Part shown: positions 26,254 through 34,797 of the stretch, one piece after another
How the letters are laid out: the number at the start of each line of letters is the position of its first letter
Numbering within the stretch: the first letter of the stretch is position 1
NCBI GenBank assembly: GCA_949295035.1
Contig: CASFJO010000059.1
Location: 30,968-94,967, forward strand
Source of the DNA: an uncultured Gemmiger sp.
Lineage (GTDB): Bacteria; Bacillota; Clostridia; Oscillospirales; Ruminococcaceae
DNA: 64,000 bases
Direction of reading: 5' to 3'
Translations under genes and position numbers: made by a program
The notes under the pieces: model-generated
The model's database searches: none
Told to the model about the DNA's origin: nothing
The model's input: the letters and a program-made list of their open reading frames with translations, nothing else

Positions 26254-27369
26254 ATGCGCTTTTCGGTGCTTGTGGTAGACGATGAAAAAATGCCCCGGGA
26301 GATACTGAAAAACTATCTTCCCTGGCAGGAACTCCGGGTGGACCGGGTGGAGGAGGCCGAGGATGGCCGCCAGGCGCTGGAACTGGCCCGGCTGCACCGG
26401 CCGGACATCGTGATCAGCGACGTCAAAATGCCCCGGATGAACGGCCTGGAACTGGCGGCGCAGATCCGGGAACTCTGGCCGGACTGCCAGTTTATCTTTC
26501 TCAGCGGGTATACCGACAAAGAATACCTGAAAGGGGCCATCAAGCTCAAGGCTGCCAGCTATGTGGAAAAGCCCATCGACCTGGAGGAAGTGACTGGCGT
26601 GCTGCGGGAGGTGACCGCCGAACTGGAATCCCGCGCCCGCCCCGACCCGAACCTGGTGTTTTATCGGGGGGAGGAAGGGGATCTGTCGGAGCCGGGCAAT
26701 GGAACGGTGTATGAATTTGACAAGTCCGTGTTCACGGAACTGAGCAACCGCATCCGGCACAAGCGCCGCGGCGAAACGATGGACCTGCTGGGGGAGATGT
26801 ACCGGGAGATCCGCCGCTGCGAAGGCACCCCGCCGGAGGTGGTGCGCAACCTGTACTGCCAGATCGTGTTCGCGCTGCTGGCCGCCGCCGAAAGCCGCCA
26901 TATCACCGCCGTGACCGAACAGGGGGATTACCTGCTCTATACCGCGGCCAAACAACCCACCGTGAAACAGCTTTGGGAGACCCTGGCCGGCGCGATGCAG
27001 GCCTATTTTACAGCGGTGGAGGCCAACGCCCAGGACATCGTGACCCGGGTGGACGAATATCTGGACGCCCACTATGCCGACAGTACCCTGACGGTCCAGT
27101 CGATGGCTTCAGATCTGGGATTCGTACATACCTATCTGTGCAGCGCCTACAAAAAAAACTGCGGCCGTACCATCAACCAGAAACTCACCGAACTGCGGAT
27201 CAACCGGGCCAAGGCCCTGCTGGCCGACCCCTCCCGCAAACTGTATGAGGTGGCCCATGAGGTGGGCTATGCCGACGGCAAGTATTTTGTCAAGCTGTTT
27301 ACCAAAGAAGTGGGCATTCCGCCCAAACTGTATCGGGAGAATCAAAATCGCTATGAGATGCAAGAGTAA
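26254..27369 (+). CDS. Response regulator with AraC-type DNA-binding domain (YesN type)
   Basis: The 371-residue product has a CheY-like receiver (about 1-125) with acidic pocket VDDE near 9-11, phospho-acceptor D56 in DIVISDVKMP and the Lys in SYVEKPID. A helical linker (about 140-265) follows, then two AraC-type helix-turn-helix motifs (about 270-371), ending LFTKEVGIPPKLYREN. YesN-type regulators activate nearby sugar-utilisation genes. ATG 26254 is seven bases after AGGAGGG; upstream in-frame starts cross the promoter. It overlaps the kinase gene by 17 bases, and the divergent Lpl-type transport operon is the probable target. Confidence 0.93.
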   Translation: MRFSVLVVDDEKMPREILKNYLPWQELRVDRVEEAEDGRQALELARLHRPDIVISDVKMPRMNGLELAAQIRELWPDCQFIFLSGYTDKEYLKGAIKLKAASYVEKPIDLEEVTGVLREVTAELESRARPDPNLVFYRGEEGDLSEPGNGTVYEFDKSVFTELSNRIRHKRRGETMDLLGEMYREIRRCEGTPPEVVRNLYCQIVFALLAAAESRHITAVTEQGDYLLYTAAKQPTVKQLWETLAGAMQAYFTAVEANAQDIVTRVDEYLDAHYADSTLTVQSMASDLGFVHTYLCSAYKKNCGRTINQKLTELRINRAKALLADPSRKLYEVAHEVGYADGKYFVKLFTKEVGIPPKLYRENQNRYEMQE

Positions 27370-29158
27370 ACTGCGCGCCTGGGGGCGTTCCTTGCTGCTG
27401 GACGCCCGGCTGCGGGGCAAACTGCTGGTGATCTTTTTTCTGCTGCTGGTGCTGCCGTTGGGGGTGTTCACCCTGTACGCCTTCCACCGGATCAACACGG
27501 TCATCGAGGAGCAGACCTTTTCCGCCGCGGAAAAAGCCTTCGAAGATACCCACATCGCGGTGGAGGATCTGTTCGGCCGGCTGCCGCAGGTCGCCGATAT
27601 CCTGACCATGGACCCGACGCTGTACGCCCTGGCGGCCAGCGACCCGGCGGATACCTCCTACATCCAGCGTCTGCAGGATCGGGACCGGATCTCCACCACC
27701 TTCACCTATCTGCGCAGCCTGTCGGGGGTGGACCGGATCCGCCTGTATGTGAGCAACGATTATCTGTACACCAACTCCGCCGATATCGTCTCCCTGACGG
27801 CGGCGCAGGGAAGCAACTGGCTGGCAGCTTTCGGGGATGGCGCGTCTGTCCGTTGGTTTTCCCCCTCGGATTTCGCCGATCAGCCGCCCGGGGAGCAGGA
27901 CTGGTATTCCCTGATGCGGGTATTGTACGATCCCAGCCATGTACAGGAGCCGCTGGCCGTGCTGCGTATTGATATCGCCGCCGACCGGGTGGAGGCCGCA
28001 GTGAACCGCAGCACCATCACCCGCAACGGCATGGTGTTCCTGCTGAACGGAGACCGGGTGCTGACCGGCTCCTCCGACCAGGCGCAGGCGCTGGCGGACG
28101 CGCTTTCGCCCCAGGCCGACACGGCTCTGTCCGGCGGATGGAACGAACTGTCCGCGGGCGGCGCGCGATACCATACCCGGTATATCCCGCTGGAAGGCTG
28201 CGGCTGGGCGCTGGCCGTGGCCTTGCCGCGGGACGATATCTTTCGCACCAGCCGGGAACTGCAGCTGGAATTGCTGGCGGTGGTGATCCTGCTGGCCGGC
28301 GCCGCCTACCTGCTGGCGTATCTGCTCAGCCAGTCAATGGTGCGGCGGCTGCTGCGGCTCAACGACTCCATGCAGGCGGTGGAACGCGGAGACGTGTCCG
28401 CACGGGTGGAGCCGGTGGGAAAGGACGAGATCGGTCAGCTGATGCGCAGCTTCAGCAATATGATGACCCGGATCGATACCCTGATGGATGAAAAGCTGGA
28501 ACAGGGCCAACAGATCAAAGCGCTGGAGCTGAAAGCTCTGCAGGCGCAGATCAATCCCCATTTTCTGTACAATTCCCTGGATCTGATCAACTGCACCGCC
28601 ATCGCCCGCAATGTACCCGAGATCAGCCGGATGGTCAATGCCCTGGCGCAGTTCTACCGGCTGTCTCTGAGCCGGGGCCGGGAGGTCATCCCGCTGGCGG
28701 ACGAGCTGCGTCATGCGCGGCTGTATGTGGAGATCCAGAACCTGCGGTTTGAGGATCGGGTACAGGTGGACTGGGACATAGAACCGGACATTACCCGATG
28801 CCCCATCATCAAGATCGTATTGCAGCCCATCATCGAAAACGCCATTATCCACGGGATCTTTGAAAAACCGGACAAGACCGGCCGGCTGCGGATCGCGGCT
28901 TGCCGCCAAGGCAGGGACCTGTGCATCACGGTGGAGGATGACGGGGTGGGAATGGACCCGGCGACCCGGGAAGCCAATTTCTCCGCCGACGCCTCCAGTG
29001 CCAACACAAAAGGCGGGTATGGGGTTCGGAATATCAACGAGCGGCTGCACCTGGCCTACGGGCCGGGATATGGCCTGTTCTGCGAGAGCGCGCCAGGGAA
29101 GGGCACCCGGGTGACCATTCGGGTGCCGGCGGAGGCGCCGGTCCCGGAGGAAAAATAA
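27353..29158 (+). CDS. Sensor histidine kinase (YesM type)
   Basis: The 601-residue product has a membrane helix near 22-45, an extracytoplasmic sensing domain of about 250 residues that looks like a Cache fold, a second helix near 305-328, a HAMP domain (about 330-380), then the His_kinase domain with H403 in QAQINPHFLYNSLD and the ATP-binding N, G1 and G2 boxes (IENAIIHGIF, VEDDGVGMD, GGYGVRNINERL). It would phosphorylate the YesN-like protein in response to an extracellular sugar signal or to the loaded binding protein. The ATG at 27353 lies inside the regulator gene with GGGAGA upstream. Confidence 0.93.
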   Translation: MRCKSKLRAWGRSLLLDARLRGKLLVIFFLLLVLPLGVFTLYAFHRINTVIEEQTFSAAEKAFEDTHIAVEDLFGRLPQVADILTMDPTLYALAASDPADTSYIQRLQDRDRISTTFTYLRSLSGVDRIRLYVSNDYLYTNSADIVSLTAAQGSNWLAAFGDGASVRWFSPSDFADQPPGEQDWYSLMRVLYDPSHVQEPLAVLRIDIAADRVEAAVNRSTITRNGMVFLLNGDRVLTGSSDQAQALADALSPQADTALSGGWNELSAGGARYHTRYIPLEGCGWALAVALPRDDIFRTSRELQLELLAVVILLAGAAYLLAYLLSQSMVRRLLRLNDSMQAVERGDVSARVEPVGKDEIGQLMRSFSNMMTRIDTLMDEKLEQGQQIKALELKALQAQINPHFLYNSLDLINCTAIARNVPEISRMVNALAQFYRLSLSRGREVIPLADELRHARLYVEIQNLRFEDRVQVDWDIEPDITRCPIIKIVLQPIIENAIIHGIFEKPDKTGRLRIAACRQGRDLCITVEDDGVGMDPATREANFSADASSANTKGGYGVRNINERLHLAYGPGYGLFCESAPGKGTRVTIRVPAEAPVPEEK

Positions 29159-29177
29159 AGCCCTGACGGCGCGTATC

Positions 29178-29207
29178 TTGACAACCGCCAAAAGAAAGGC
29201 GTATACT
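29178..29207 (+). promoter_or_regulatory. Promoter of the SAM hydrolase gene
   Basis: A perfect TTGACA (29178-29183), an 18-base spacer and TATACT (29202-29207) lie 66 bases before the start codon. Confidence 0.8.
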
Positions 29208-29273
29208 AAAGTGTAATTTTGCGGCGTAAAGTGTCGGATCGGTTCCGGCCTGGCCGTGGTTGGGAGGCAAACC

Positions 29274-30128
29274 ATGAATCCCCTGATTTTGCAATCGGAT
29301 TTCGGATATGCGGACGGCGCGGTCAGCGCCATGTACGGCGTGGCGGAGAGCGTCTGCCCCGAACTGCGGGTGTTCGACCTGACCCATGACATTCCTCAGT
29401 ATGATATCTGGGAGGCCAGCTACCGCCTGATCCAGACGGTGAGTTACTGGCCCAAAGGCAGCGTATTCGTCAGCGTGGTGGACCCGGGGGTGGGTTCCAC
29501 CCGGCGCAGCATCGGCGTTAAAACGGCTGAAGGCCAGTACATCATTACCCCGGACAACGGCACCCTCACCCACATCAAGCGGATGTGCGGTATCGTGGAG
29601 GCCCGCGTGATCGACGAGAGCATCAATCGCCTGCCTAATTCCGGCGAGAGTTACACCTTCCACGGGCGGGACATTTACGCCTACACCGGGGCCCGGCTGG
29701 CCTCCGGAATCATCACCTTTGAACAGGTGGGCCCCGCCGTCCCGGTGGACAGCGTTATCGAGTTGCCGGTCATCGAAGCCCGCAAGGAAGGGGAGACGGT
29801 CACCGGCACCATCGACGTGCTGGATGTGCGGTTTGGCTCGCTGTGGACCAACATCTCCCGGGAACTGTTTGCCCAGCTGGGGATCCGGCACGGCGGCCGG
29901 GTGGAGGTGACCATCTCCAACGACACCCGTACCCTGTACAAAAACATCATGGTGTACGCCAAGAGTTTCGCGGATGTAAACGTGGGCGAACCGCTGCTGT
30001 ATGTCAACAGCCTGGACTGTGTGGCGGTGGCCATCAACCAGGGCAGCTTCTCCAAGGCCTACAACATCGGCACCGGCATCACCTGGCGGATCGTGCTGCG
30101 CAAGGCGCCGCGCATCGTATACGAATGA
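29274..30128 (+). CDS. S-adenosyl-L-methionine hydrolase (adenosine-forming), DUF62 family
   Basis: The 284-residue product belongs to the SAM hydroxide adenosyltransferase family, which hydrolyses SAM to adenosine and methionine in the cytosol. Conserved segments are LQSDFGYADG at the N-terminus, VVDPGVGSTRR (Asp and Arg of the water-activating triad), TPDNGTL and TFHGRDIYAYTG (His of the triad). The C-terminal beta-barrel domain begins near 165. No halogenase-type insertion is evident, so hydrolysis is the expected reaction. ATG 29274 has TGGGAGG six bases upstream. It is followed closely by an ECF transporter set, suggesting a link to purine, methionine or vitamin salvage. Confidence 0.9.
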   Translation: MNPLILQSDFGYADGAVSAMYGVAESVCPELRVFDLTHDIPQYDIWEASYRLIQTVSYWPKGSVFVSVVDPGVGSTRRSIGVKTAEGQYIITPDNGTLTHIKRMCGIVEARVIDESINRLPNSGESYTFHGRDIYAYTGARLASGIITFEQVGPAVPVDSVIELPVIEARKEGETVTGTIDVLDVRFGSLWTNISRELFAQLGIRHGGRVEVTISNDTRTLYKNIMVYAKSFADVNVGEPLLYVNSLDCVAVAINQGSFSKAYNIGTGITWRIVLRKAPRIVYE

Positions 30129-30191
30129 TCCTTCCTTGTGGTTCTGCAGAGATCCTCTCTGTGGCAATATTATTGTGAGGAGTTGTGCACT

Positions 30192-30740
30192 ATGAAGAAT
30201 TCTTCCATCAAGACGGTTGTGGCGGTCGGTATCGGCGCGGCCCTGTTCTTTGTGCTGGGCCGGTTTGTGGCTATTCCCAGCGGTATTCCCAACACCAATA
30301 TCAGCCTGCAGTATGCCATTCTGGGCATGCTGGCCGCCATGTACGGCCCGGTGGCCGGCGGTCTGATCGGCCTGATCGGTCACACCCTGATCGACCTGTC
30401 CTGGGGCGGCAGCCCCTGGTGGAGCTGGGTCATCGCTTCCACCCTGGTGGGTGTGATCGTGGGCCTGGCTGCCAAGAAACTGGCCCTGAGCGAAGGCGAC
30501 TTCGGCAAAAAGAAGATCGCGCTGTTCGCCGGCGTCAACGTTGTGGCCAACCTGATCGCCTGGATCGTGGTTGCCCCCTCCCTGGACGTGCTGATCTATG
30601 CGGAGCCGGTCCAGAAGGTCTATGCGCAGGGTGTGTTCGCCGCCATCGCCAACAGCCTGACCGCTGTGATCGTGGGCGCTCTGCTGGTGGCTGCCTACAG
30701 CAAGACCATTGCCAAGAAGGGTTCTCTGGATAAGGAGTGA
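30192..30740 (+). CDS. ECF transporter substrate-binding (S) component, UPF0397 family
   Basis: The 182-residue membrane protein has five or six hydrophobic helices. The start MKNSSIKTVVAVGIGAALF and the motifs GRFVAIPSGIPNTNI and GLIGHTLIDLSWGGSPWWSW match the UPF0397 family of energy-coupling-factor S components, which bind a small vitamin or nucleoside-like substrate in the membrane. The ATPase and T genes follow, so this is a dedicated (group I) ECF system. The substrate is not established; the neighbouring SAM hydrolase favours a nucleoside-, thiamine-precursor- or methionine-related molecule. ATG 30192 has GAGGAG nine bases upstream. Confidence 0.9.
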   Translation: MKNSSIKTVVAVGIGAALFFVLGRFVAIPSGIPNTNISLQYAILGMLAAMYGPVAGGLIGLIGHTLIDLSWGGSPWWSWVIASTLVGVIVGLAAKKLALSEGDFGKKKIALFAGVNVVANLIAWIVVAPSLDVLIYAEPVQKVYAQGVFAAIANSLTAVIVGALLVAAYSKTIAKKGSLDKE

Positions 30741-30790
30741 TCCGGGTTCCCGGGCAAGCGCGGCCTGCCGCCCGCCAAACAGGGAACAGT

Positions 30791-30860
30791 ATGGGAGAGG
30801 ACCGTCCGGGCCCTCTCCCATTTGCGATTTATCCGGCCGCTTGCTTTGCGGTGCGGCCGG
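30791..30860 (+). terminator. Two hairpins between the ECF S and ATPase genes
   Basis: The first stem (30791-30800 with 30812-30821) is followed by TTTGCGATTT. The second (CCGGCCGC at 30833-30840 with GCGGCCGG at 30853-30860) lies 64 bases before the ATPase gene. They may attenuate the downstream genes or protect the S-component mRNA. I recognise no known riboswitch in this 184-base gap. Confidence 0.5.
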
Positions 30861-30924
30861 GTGTGTGGGCGCTGCGCGGGATCGCGTTCGCCCTTTCGAT
30901 TCTACACATGAAGGAGCCCGAGCC

Positions 30925-32640
30925 ATGAACGAGCCCATTATTTCCTTTCGGGATTATACCTTTCAGTACCGCGCGCAGGCGCGTCCCACCCTGTACAACA
31001 TCAATCTGGACATCTATCCGGGGGAGAAGATCCTGATCGCCGGCCCCTCCGGCAGCGGCAAGTCCACGCTGGCCAGCTGTGTCAACGGGCTGATCCCCTT
31101 CAGCTACCCGGGGGAATCCACCGGCCAGCTGATCGTGGACGGGAAAGAGGCCAAAAAGGAGAGCATTTTTCAGCTGTCCAAATCGGTGGGCACCGTCTTG
31201 CAGGACCCGGACGGGCAGTTTATCGGCCTGACTGTGGCGGAGGATATCGCTTTTGCCCTGGAGAACGACTGCGTGCCCCAGGCGGAGATGCACGCCACCA
31301 CCCGGCGGGTGGCAAAGCTGGTGGATGTGGAACATCATCTGGAGTATGCGCCTCACGAGTTGTCCGGCGGGCAGAAACAGCGGGTAAGCCTAGCGGGGGT
31401 CATGGTGGACGCGGTCAAGATCCTGCTGTTCGACGAACCGCTGGCCAATCTGGACCCGGCCGCCGGCAAACAGACGATCGAACTGATCGATCACATCCAG
31501 AAAGAGACCGGCACTACGGTATTGATCATTGAACATCGTCTGGAGGATGTGCTCTGGCGCAGTGTGGATCGGATCATCCTGATGGACGAGGGCCGCATTG
31601 CCGCCGATCTGCGGCCGGATGAATTGCTGTCGGGCAATCTGCTCACCGAGACCGGCATCCGGGAACCCCTCTACCTGACGGCATTGAAGTATGCCGGCGT
31701 GACCATCACCCCAAAGAAACGGCCCGCCCATCCGGACACCCTTGTGCTGGATGAAGCGGACAAGGAGCAGGTGCGCCGCTGGTTCCATGCGGCCCTGCCC
31801 GCGGCCGCCGAACCGGAGCGGCCGGTGCTGCTGGAGGTTCAGGGGCTGAACTTTGGTTATACCAAGGACCGGCCCACCTTGCGGGATATCTCGTTTTCGA
31901 TCCGAAAAGGAGAGATGGTAAGCATTGTGGGGCGTAACGGCGCGGGCAAATCTACCCTCTCCAAACTGGTGTGCGGATTTGAGACCCCGGACGCCGGCCG
32001 GATCTTTCTGGAGGGGCGGGGTATCTCAGACGACAACATCCGCACCCGGGCCCGCCGGATCGGATATGTGATGCAGAATCCCAACCAGATGATCTCCAAG
32101 ACCATGATTTTTGACGAGGTGGCGCTGGGTCTTGCGCACAACGATCTCTCCGACGCGGAGATCCGCGCCCGTGTGGAAGATACCCTGAAGATCTGTGGAT
32201 TGTATCCTTTCCGCAACTGGCCCATATCAGCGCTGAGCTTTGGGCAGAAAAAGCGGGTGACCATCGCCAGCGTGCTGGCTCTAGGGCCGGAGGTCATCAT
32301 CCTGGACGAGCCCACCGCCGGGCAGGATTTCCGCCATTATACCGAGATCATGGAATTTTTGCGCGGCCTGAACGCGCAGGGGGTCACGGTATTGATGATC
32401 ACCCACGATATGCATCTGATGCTGGAATATACGCCCCGGGCGCTGGTGTTCAGCGATGGGCGGCTGATTGCGGACAAAAGCGCTGCTGAGGTCCTCTGCG
32501 ATCCGGCGCTGGTAGAGCGGGCCGCACTGAAAGAGACCAGTCTGTTCACCCTGGCAAACCGTTGCGGCGTCACCCCGCCGGAGCAGTTCGTCCAGCGGTT
32601 CATCGACTACGACCGGGAGGTGCGCGAACATGGCTGCTAA
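30925..32640 (+). CDS. ECF transporter fused double ATPase (two ABC domains)
   Basis: The 571-residue product joins two ABC ATPase domains. The first (about 1-270) has Walker A GPSGSGKST, signature LSGGQKQR and Walker B ILLFDEP. The second (about 300-530) has GRNGAGKST, the variant signature LSFGQKKR and VIILDEP. Fused pairs like this replace the EcfA1/EcfA2 heterodimer and drive substrate uptake through the T protein. ATG 30925 has AAGGAG eight bases upstream. It overlaps the T-component gene by 11 bases. The system is complete: S (30192), A-A (here) and T (32630). Confidence 0.94.
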   Translation: MNEPIISFRDYTFQYRAQARPTLYNINLDIYPGEKILIAGPSGSGKSTLASCVNGLIPFSYPGESTGQLIVDGKEAKKESIFQLSKSVGTVLQDPDGQFIGLTVAEDIAFALENDCVPQAEMHATTRRVAKLVDVEHHLEYAPHELSGGQKQRVSLAGVMVDAVKILLFDEPLANLDPAAGKQTIELIDHIQKETGTTVLIIEHRLEDVLWRSVDRIILMDEGRIAADLRPDELLSGNLLTETGIREPLYLTALKYAGVTITPKKRPAHPDTLVLDEADKEQVRRWFHAALPAAAEPERPVLLEVQGLNFGYTKDRPTLRDISFSIRKGEMVSIVGRNGAGKSTLSKLVCGFETPDAGRIFLEGRGISDDNIRTRARRIGYVMQNPNQMISKTMIFDEVALGLAHNDLSDAEIRARVEDTLKICGLYPFRNWPISALSFGQKKRVTIASVLALGPEVIILDEPTAGQDFRHYTEIMEFLRGLNAQGVTVLMITHDMHLMLEYTPRALVFSDGRLIADKSAAEVLCDPALVERAALKETSLFTLANRCGVTPPEQFVQRFIDYDREVREHGC

Positions 32641-33463
32641 TACAGTTTTGAATTATCTGCCCCGCAAGAGTTTTGTGCACCGGCTCACCGGCACCACCAA
32701 ACTGGCCTTTTTTCTGTTGTTTACCTTCGCCAGCATGATCACCTACGATACCCGGGTGTTGATCGGGCTTATGGTCGTCAGTTTTGCCGCGTTTCGGGTC
32801 AGTCATATCAAACTGCGGGAAGTGCGGTTTATGCTGGTGTTCATGCTGATCTTTCTGATTTTGAACGATGTGTTCATCTACCTGTTCAGCCCCGAACAGG
32901 GGGTACAGATCTATGGTACCCGCCATGTGATCGTCCACCTGTTCTGGCGCTACACCATCACCTGGGAACAGCTGTTTTACACCCTCAACATTTCGCTCAA
33001 ATATTTTGTGGCGCTGCCGGTGGCGATCCTGTTCATCTCTGCCACAAATCCCAGTGAATTTGCCGCCAGCCTGAACCGGATCGGTGTGTCCTACCGGGTG
33101 GGATACTCGGTGGCCATCGCCCTGCGGTATATTCCGGACATTCAGCGGGATTACCACAGCATCAGCCAGGCCCAGCAGGCCCGCGGCATCGAACTGGGAA
33201 AAAAGGAAAAGTTGCTGGCCCGGATGAAAAATTCAGTGAACATCCTGTTGCCGTTGATCCTGTCCAGCCTGGCCCGGATCGACACCATCAGCAACGCTAT
33301 GGAACTGCGGGGCTTCGGCAAAAAGAAAAAGCGAACCTGGTATGTGGCCCGGCCTTTTGCCCGAAACGATTACCTGGTCATAGGCTTTGGCGTACTGCTC
33401 CTGGTTTTGAGCCTGGTCATCACCTTCTGGGATGGCGACCGTTTCTACAATCCGTTTGTCTGA
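32630..33463 (+). CDS. ECF transporter transmembrane (T) component
   Basis: The 277-residue product is a CbiQ/EcfT-type protein with about five hydrophobic helices. Two coupling-helix motifs with the Ala-Arg-Gly type signature are present, QQARGIEL at about 183-190 and MELRGFGK at about 224-231, which contact the two ATPase domains. It scaffolds the S component. The ATG at 32630 has GGGAGG nine bases upstream and lies inside the ATPase gene end. A perfect inverted repeat terminator follows the stop. Confidence 0.94.
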   Translation: MAANTVLNYLPRKSFVHRLTGTTKLAFFLLFTFASMITYDTRVLIGLMVVSFAAFRVSHIKLREVRFMLVFMLIFLILNDVFIYLFSPEQGVQIYGTRHVIVHLFWRYTITWEQLFYTLNISLKYFVALPVAILFISATNPSEFAASLNRIGVSYRVGYSVAIALRYIPDIQRDYHSISQAQQARGIELGKKEKLLARMKNSVNILLPLILSSLARIDTISNAMELRGFGKKKKRTWYVARPFARNDYLVIGFGVLLLVLSLVITFWDGDRFYNPFV

Positions 33464-33469
33464 TATATG

Positions 33470-33518
33470 TATACAAAAACGCGCGTCTGTTTCAAAAACA
33501 GACGCGCGTTTTTGTATA
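33470..33518. terminator. Long bidirectional terminator
   Basis: A perfect 23-bp inverted repeat (33470-33492 with 33496-33518) with a three-base loop, bounded by A5 and T5 within the stem. It ends the ECF operon (+) and the convergent HD-GYP-like regulator gene (-). Confidence 0.92.
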
Positions 33519-33522
33519 GGCT

Positions 33523-34614
33523 TTATCCGCCCAGCCGCTCGGAGGGAAGGCAATCGGCCAGCGCATCCCGTGCAGCCTGCGCGGCCTGATACATGTCCGG
33601 CGATACAAAACGGCCTACATCCGACGCCAGTGCCCGCAACATACGGTCCAGCCGATCCGGATATCCAAAGAAATAGTCGGAATATCCCATGAAACGGATC
33701 GCTGCGTGTACCAGCTGCGCGCTGAGGGGAAGCGGCCCCGGAGCATTTTCAATGGGATAGCCGCTGCCATCGTAGTTTTTGTGATGCCAATAGGTGATCT
33801 CTGCCGCGTAGCGGCCCAAAGGCAGCGAACCGTATGGGCTGATGGTGAACAGTGCGTGCCCCAGAGCGGTGTGACGGAAATACAGATCCTGGCCCGCGCC
33901 GCCTTGATCCTGCCCCTGTTCAATCACATTGTCCGGAATACCCAGCAGCCCTACGTCACAGTAGGCGGCGGCTCGCCCGATCATACGGGCATCTTCGTCG
34001 GTGATGCCGCAGCCGGAATCCACTCTCCGAAGCCCGTTGGCCAGGCACTCGGTGATGCGGCCCAGAATATGATATTTGGCCGAAGACAGCCCGGGCCGAG
34101 CCTGAAAAAACAGTTCCAACAGCCGGTCCCAATGATCTTCAGGAAGGGGAGTGGCGGAAGCGATCGCGGATACATCGCTTTCGGTATCGTTCTTCTGCCC
34201 GTCCGGATTGTCCAGAATGGTAGAACCGGTGGGCCAGGTCCGCCGCACGGCAGCACAGACCCGTTCCTGCACGGTGAGCGGGTCGACCGGCTTCACCAGA
34301 AAATCCGTGGCGCCCTTGGCAACCGCATTCAGCACATTTTCCTTTTGCGCTTCCGAGGTTACAAGGATCACGGGAAGATCGGAGGTGTCCGGGTTGGCCT
34401 GCAGCTGCTGCAGCACCTGAAACCCAGCGCCGCGCCGTCCCAGGCAAATATCCAGCAGGACGGCGCAGACCCGCTTGGGGTCACGGTGGATCCGGGCGAG
34501 AGCGGGGCGCGCTTCCTCAAAGCATTCCACATGAAACAGCTTTTCAAAAATCGTGCGGAGGATCGCCAGATCCAAGGGAGACTCATCAATGACCAGCAAC
34601 GTATCACGCGCCAT
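33523..34614 (-). CDS. Response regulator with degenerate HD-GYP output domain
   Basis: The 363-residue product has a receiver domain (about 1-125; acidic residues near 10-11, phospho-acceptor D55 in AVLLDICLG, Lys in FLVKPVD). Its output domain (about 165-345) resembles HD-GYP cyclic-di-GMP phosphodiesterases: GIPD, then HTALG, and HHKNYDGSGYP at 277-287 is intact. However, the HD pair reads Y218-C219-D220, so the metal-binding His is replaced by Cys and the following Lys by Leu. It may be a binding-only or altered-metal protein. It lies beside the flagellar operon, consistent with cyclic-di-GMP input to motility. ATG 34614 has AAAAGGAG upstream. Confidence 0.85.
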   Translation of the reverse strand: MARDTLLVIDESPLDLAILRTIFEKLFHVECFEEARPALARIHRDPKRVCAVLLDICLGRRGAGFQVLQQLQANPDTSDLPVILVTSEAQKENVLNAVAKGATDFLVKPVDPLTVQERVCAAVRRTWPTGSTILDNPDGQKNDTESDVSAIASATPLPEDHWDRLLELFFQARPGLSSAKYHILGRITECLANGLRRVDSGCGITDEDARMIGRAAAYCDVGLLGIPDNVIEQGQDQGGAGQDLYFRHTALGHALFTISPYGSLPLGRYAAEITYWHHKNYDGSGYPIENAPGPLPLSAQLVHAAIRFMGYSDYFFGYPDRLDRMLRALASDVGRFVSPDMYQAAQAARDALADCLPSERLGG

Positions 34615-34756
34615 GGGAAATTCTCCTTTTTACAAAACTAGCGGGAAAGAATCGTGGGTGCGGCGGAGCCCGGCGAGAAAAAGAACGGAATGTTCAGCTA
34701 TGTCGCTGAAAGGCACCCATGCGAAAAGGCTCTGACCCGGCGCTGTGGCAAAGCGC

Positions 34757-34792
34757 GCAAAAGGCCGGGACCCCATGTTGCAGGGCCCCGGC
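34757..34792 (-). terminator. Terminator of the flgM-csrA operon
   Basis: A GC-rich stem with one mismatch (GCCGGG 34764-34769 and CCC 34771-34773 pairing with GGG 34783-34785 and CCCGGC 34787-34792) is followed on the minus strand by CCTTTTGC, just after the csrA stop. Confidence 0.75.
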
Positions 34793-34797
34793 GCTGT

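Noticed and set aside
29159-29273. Possible SAM riboswitch before the SAM hydrolase gene
   Set aside because: Only about 66 bases lie between promoter and start codon, with none of the conserved helices or core bases.
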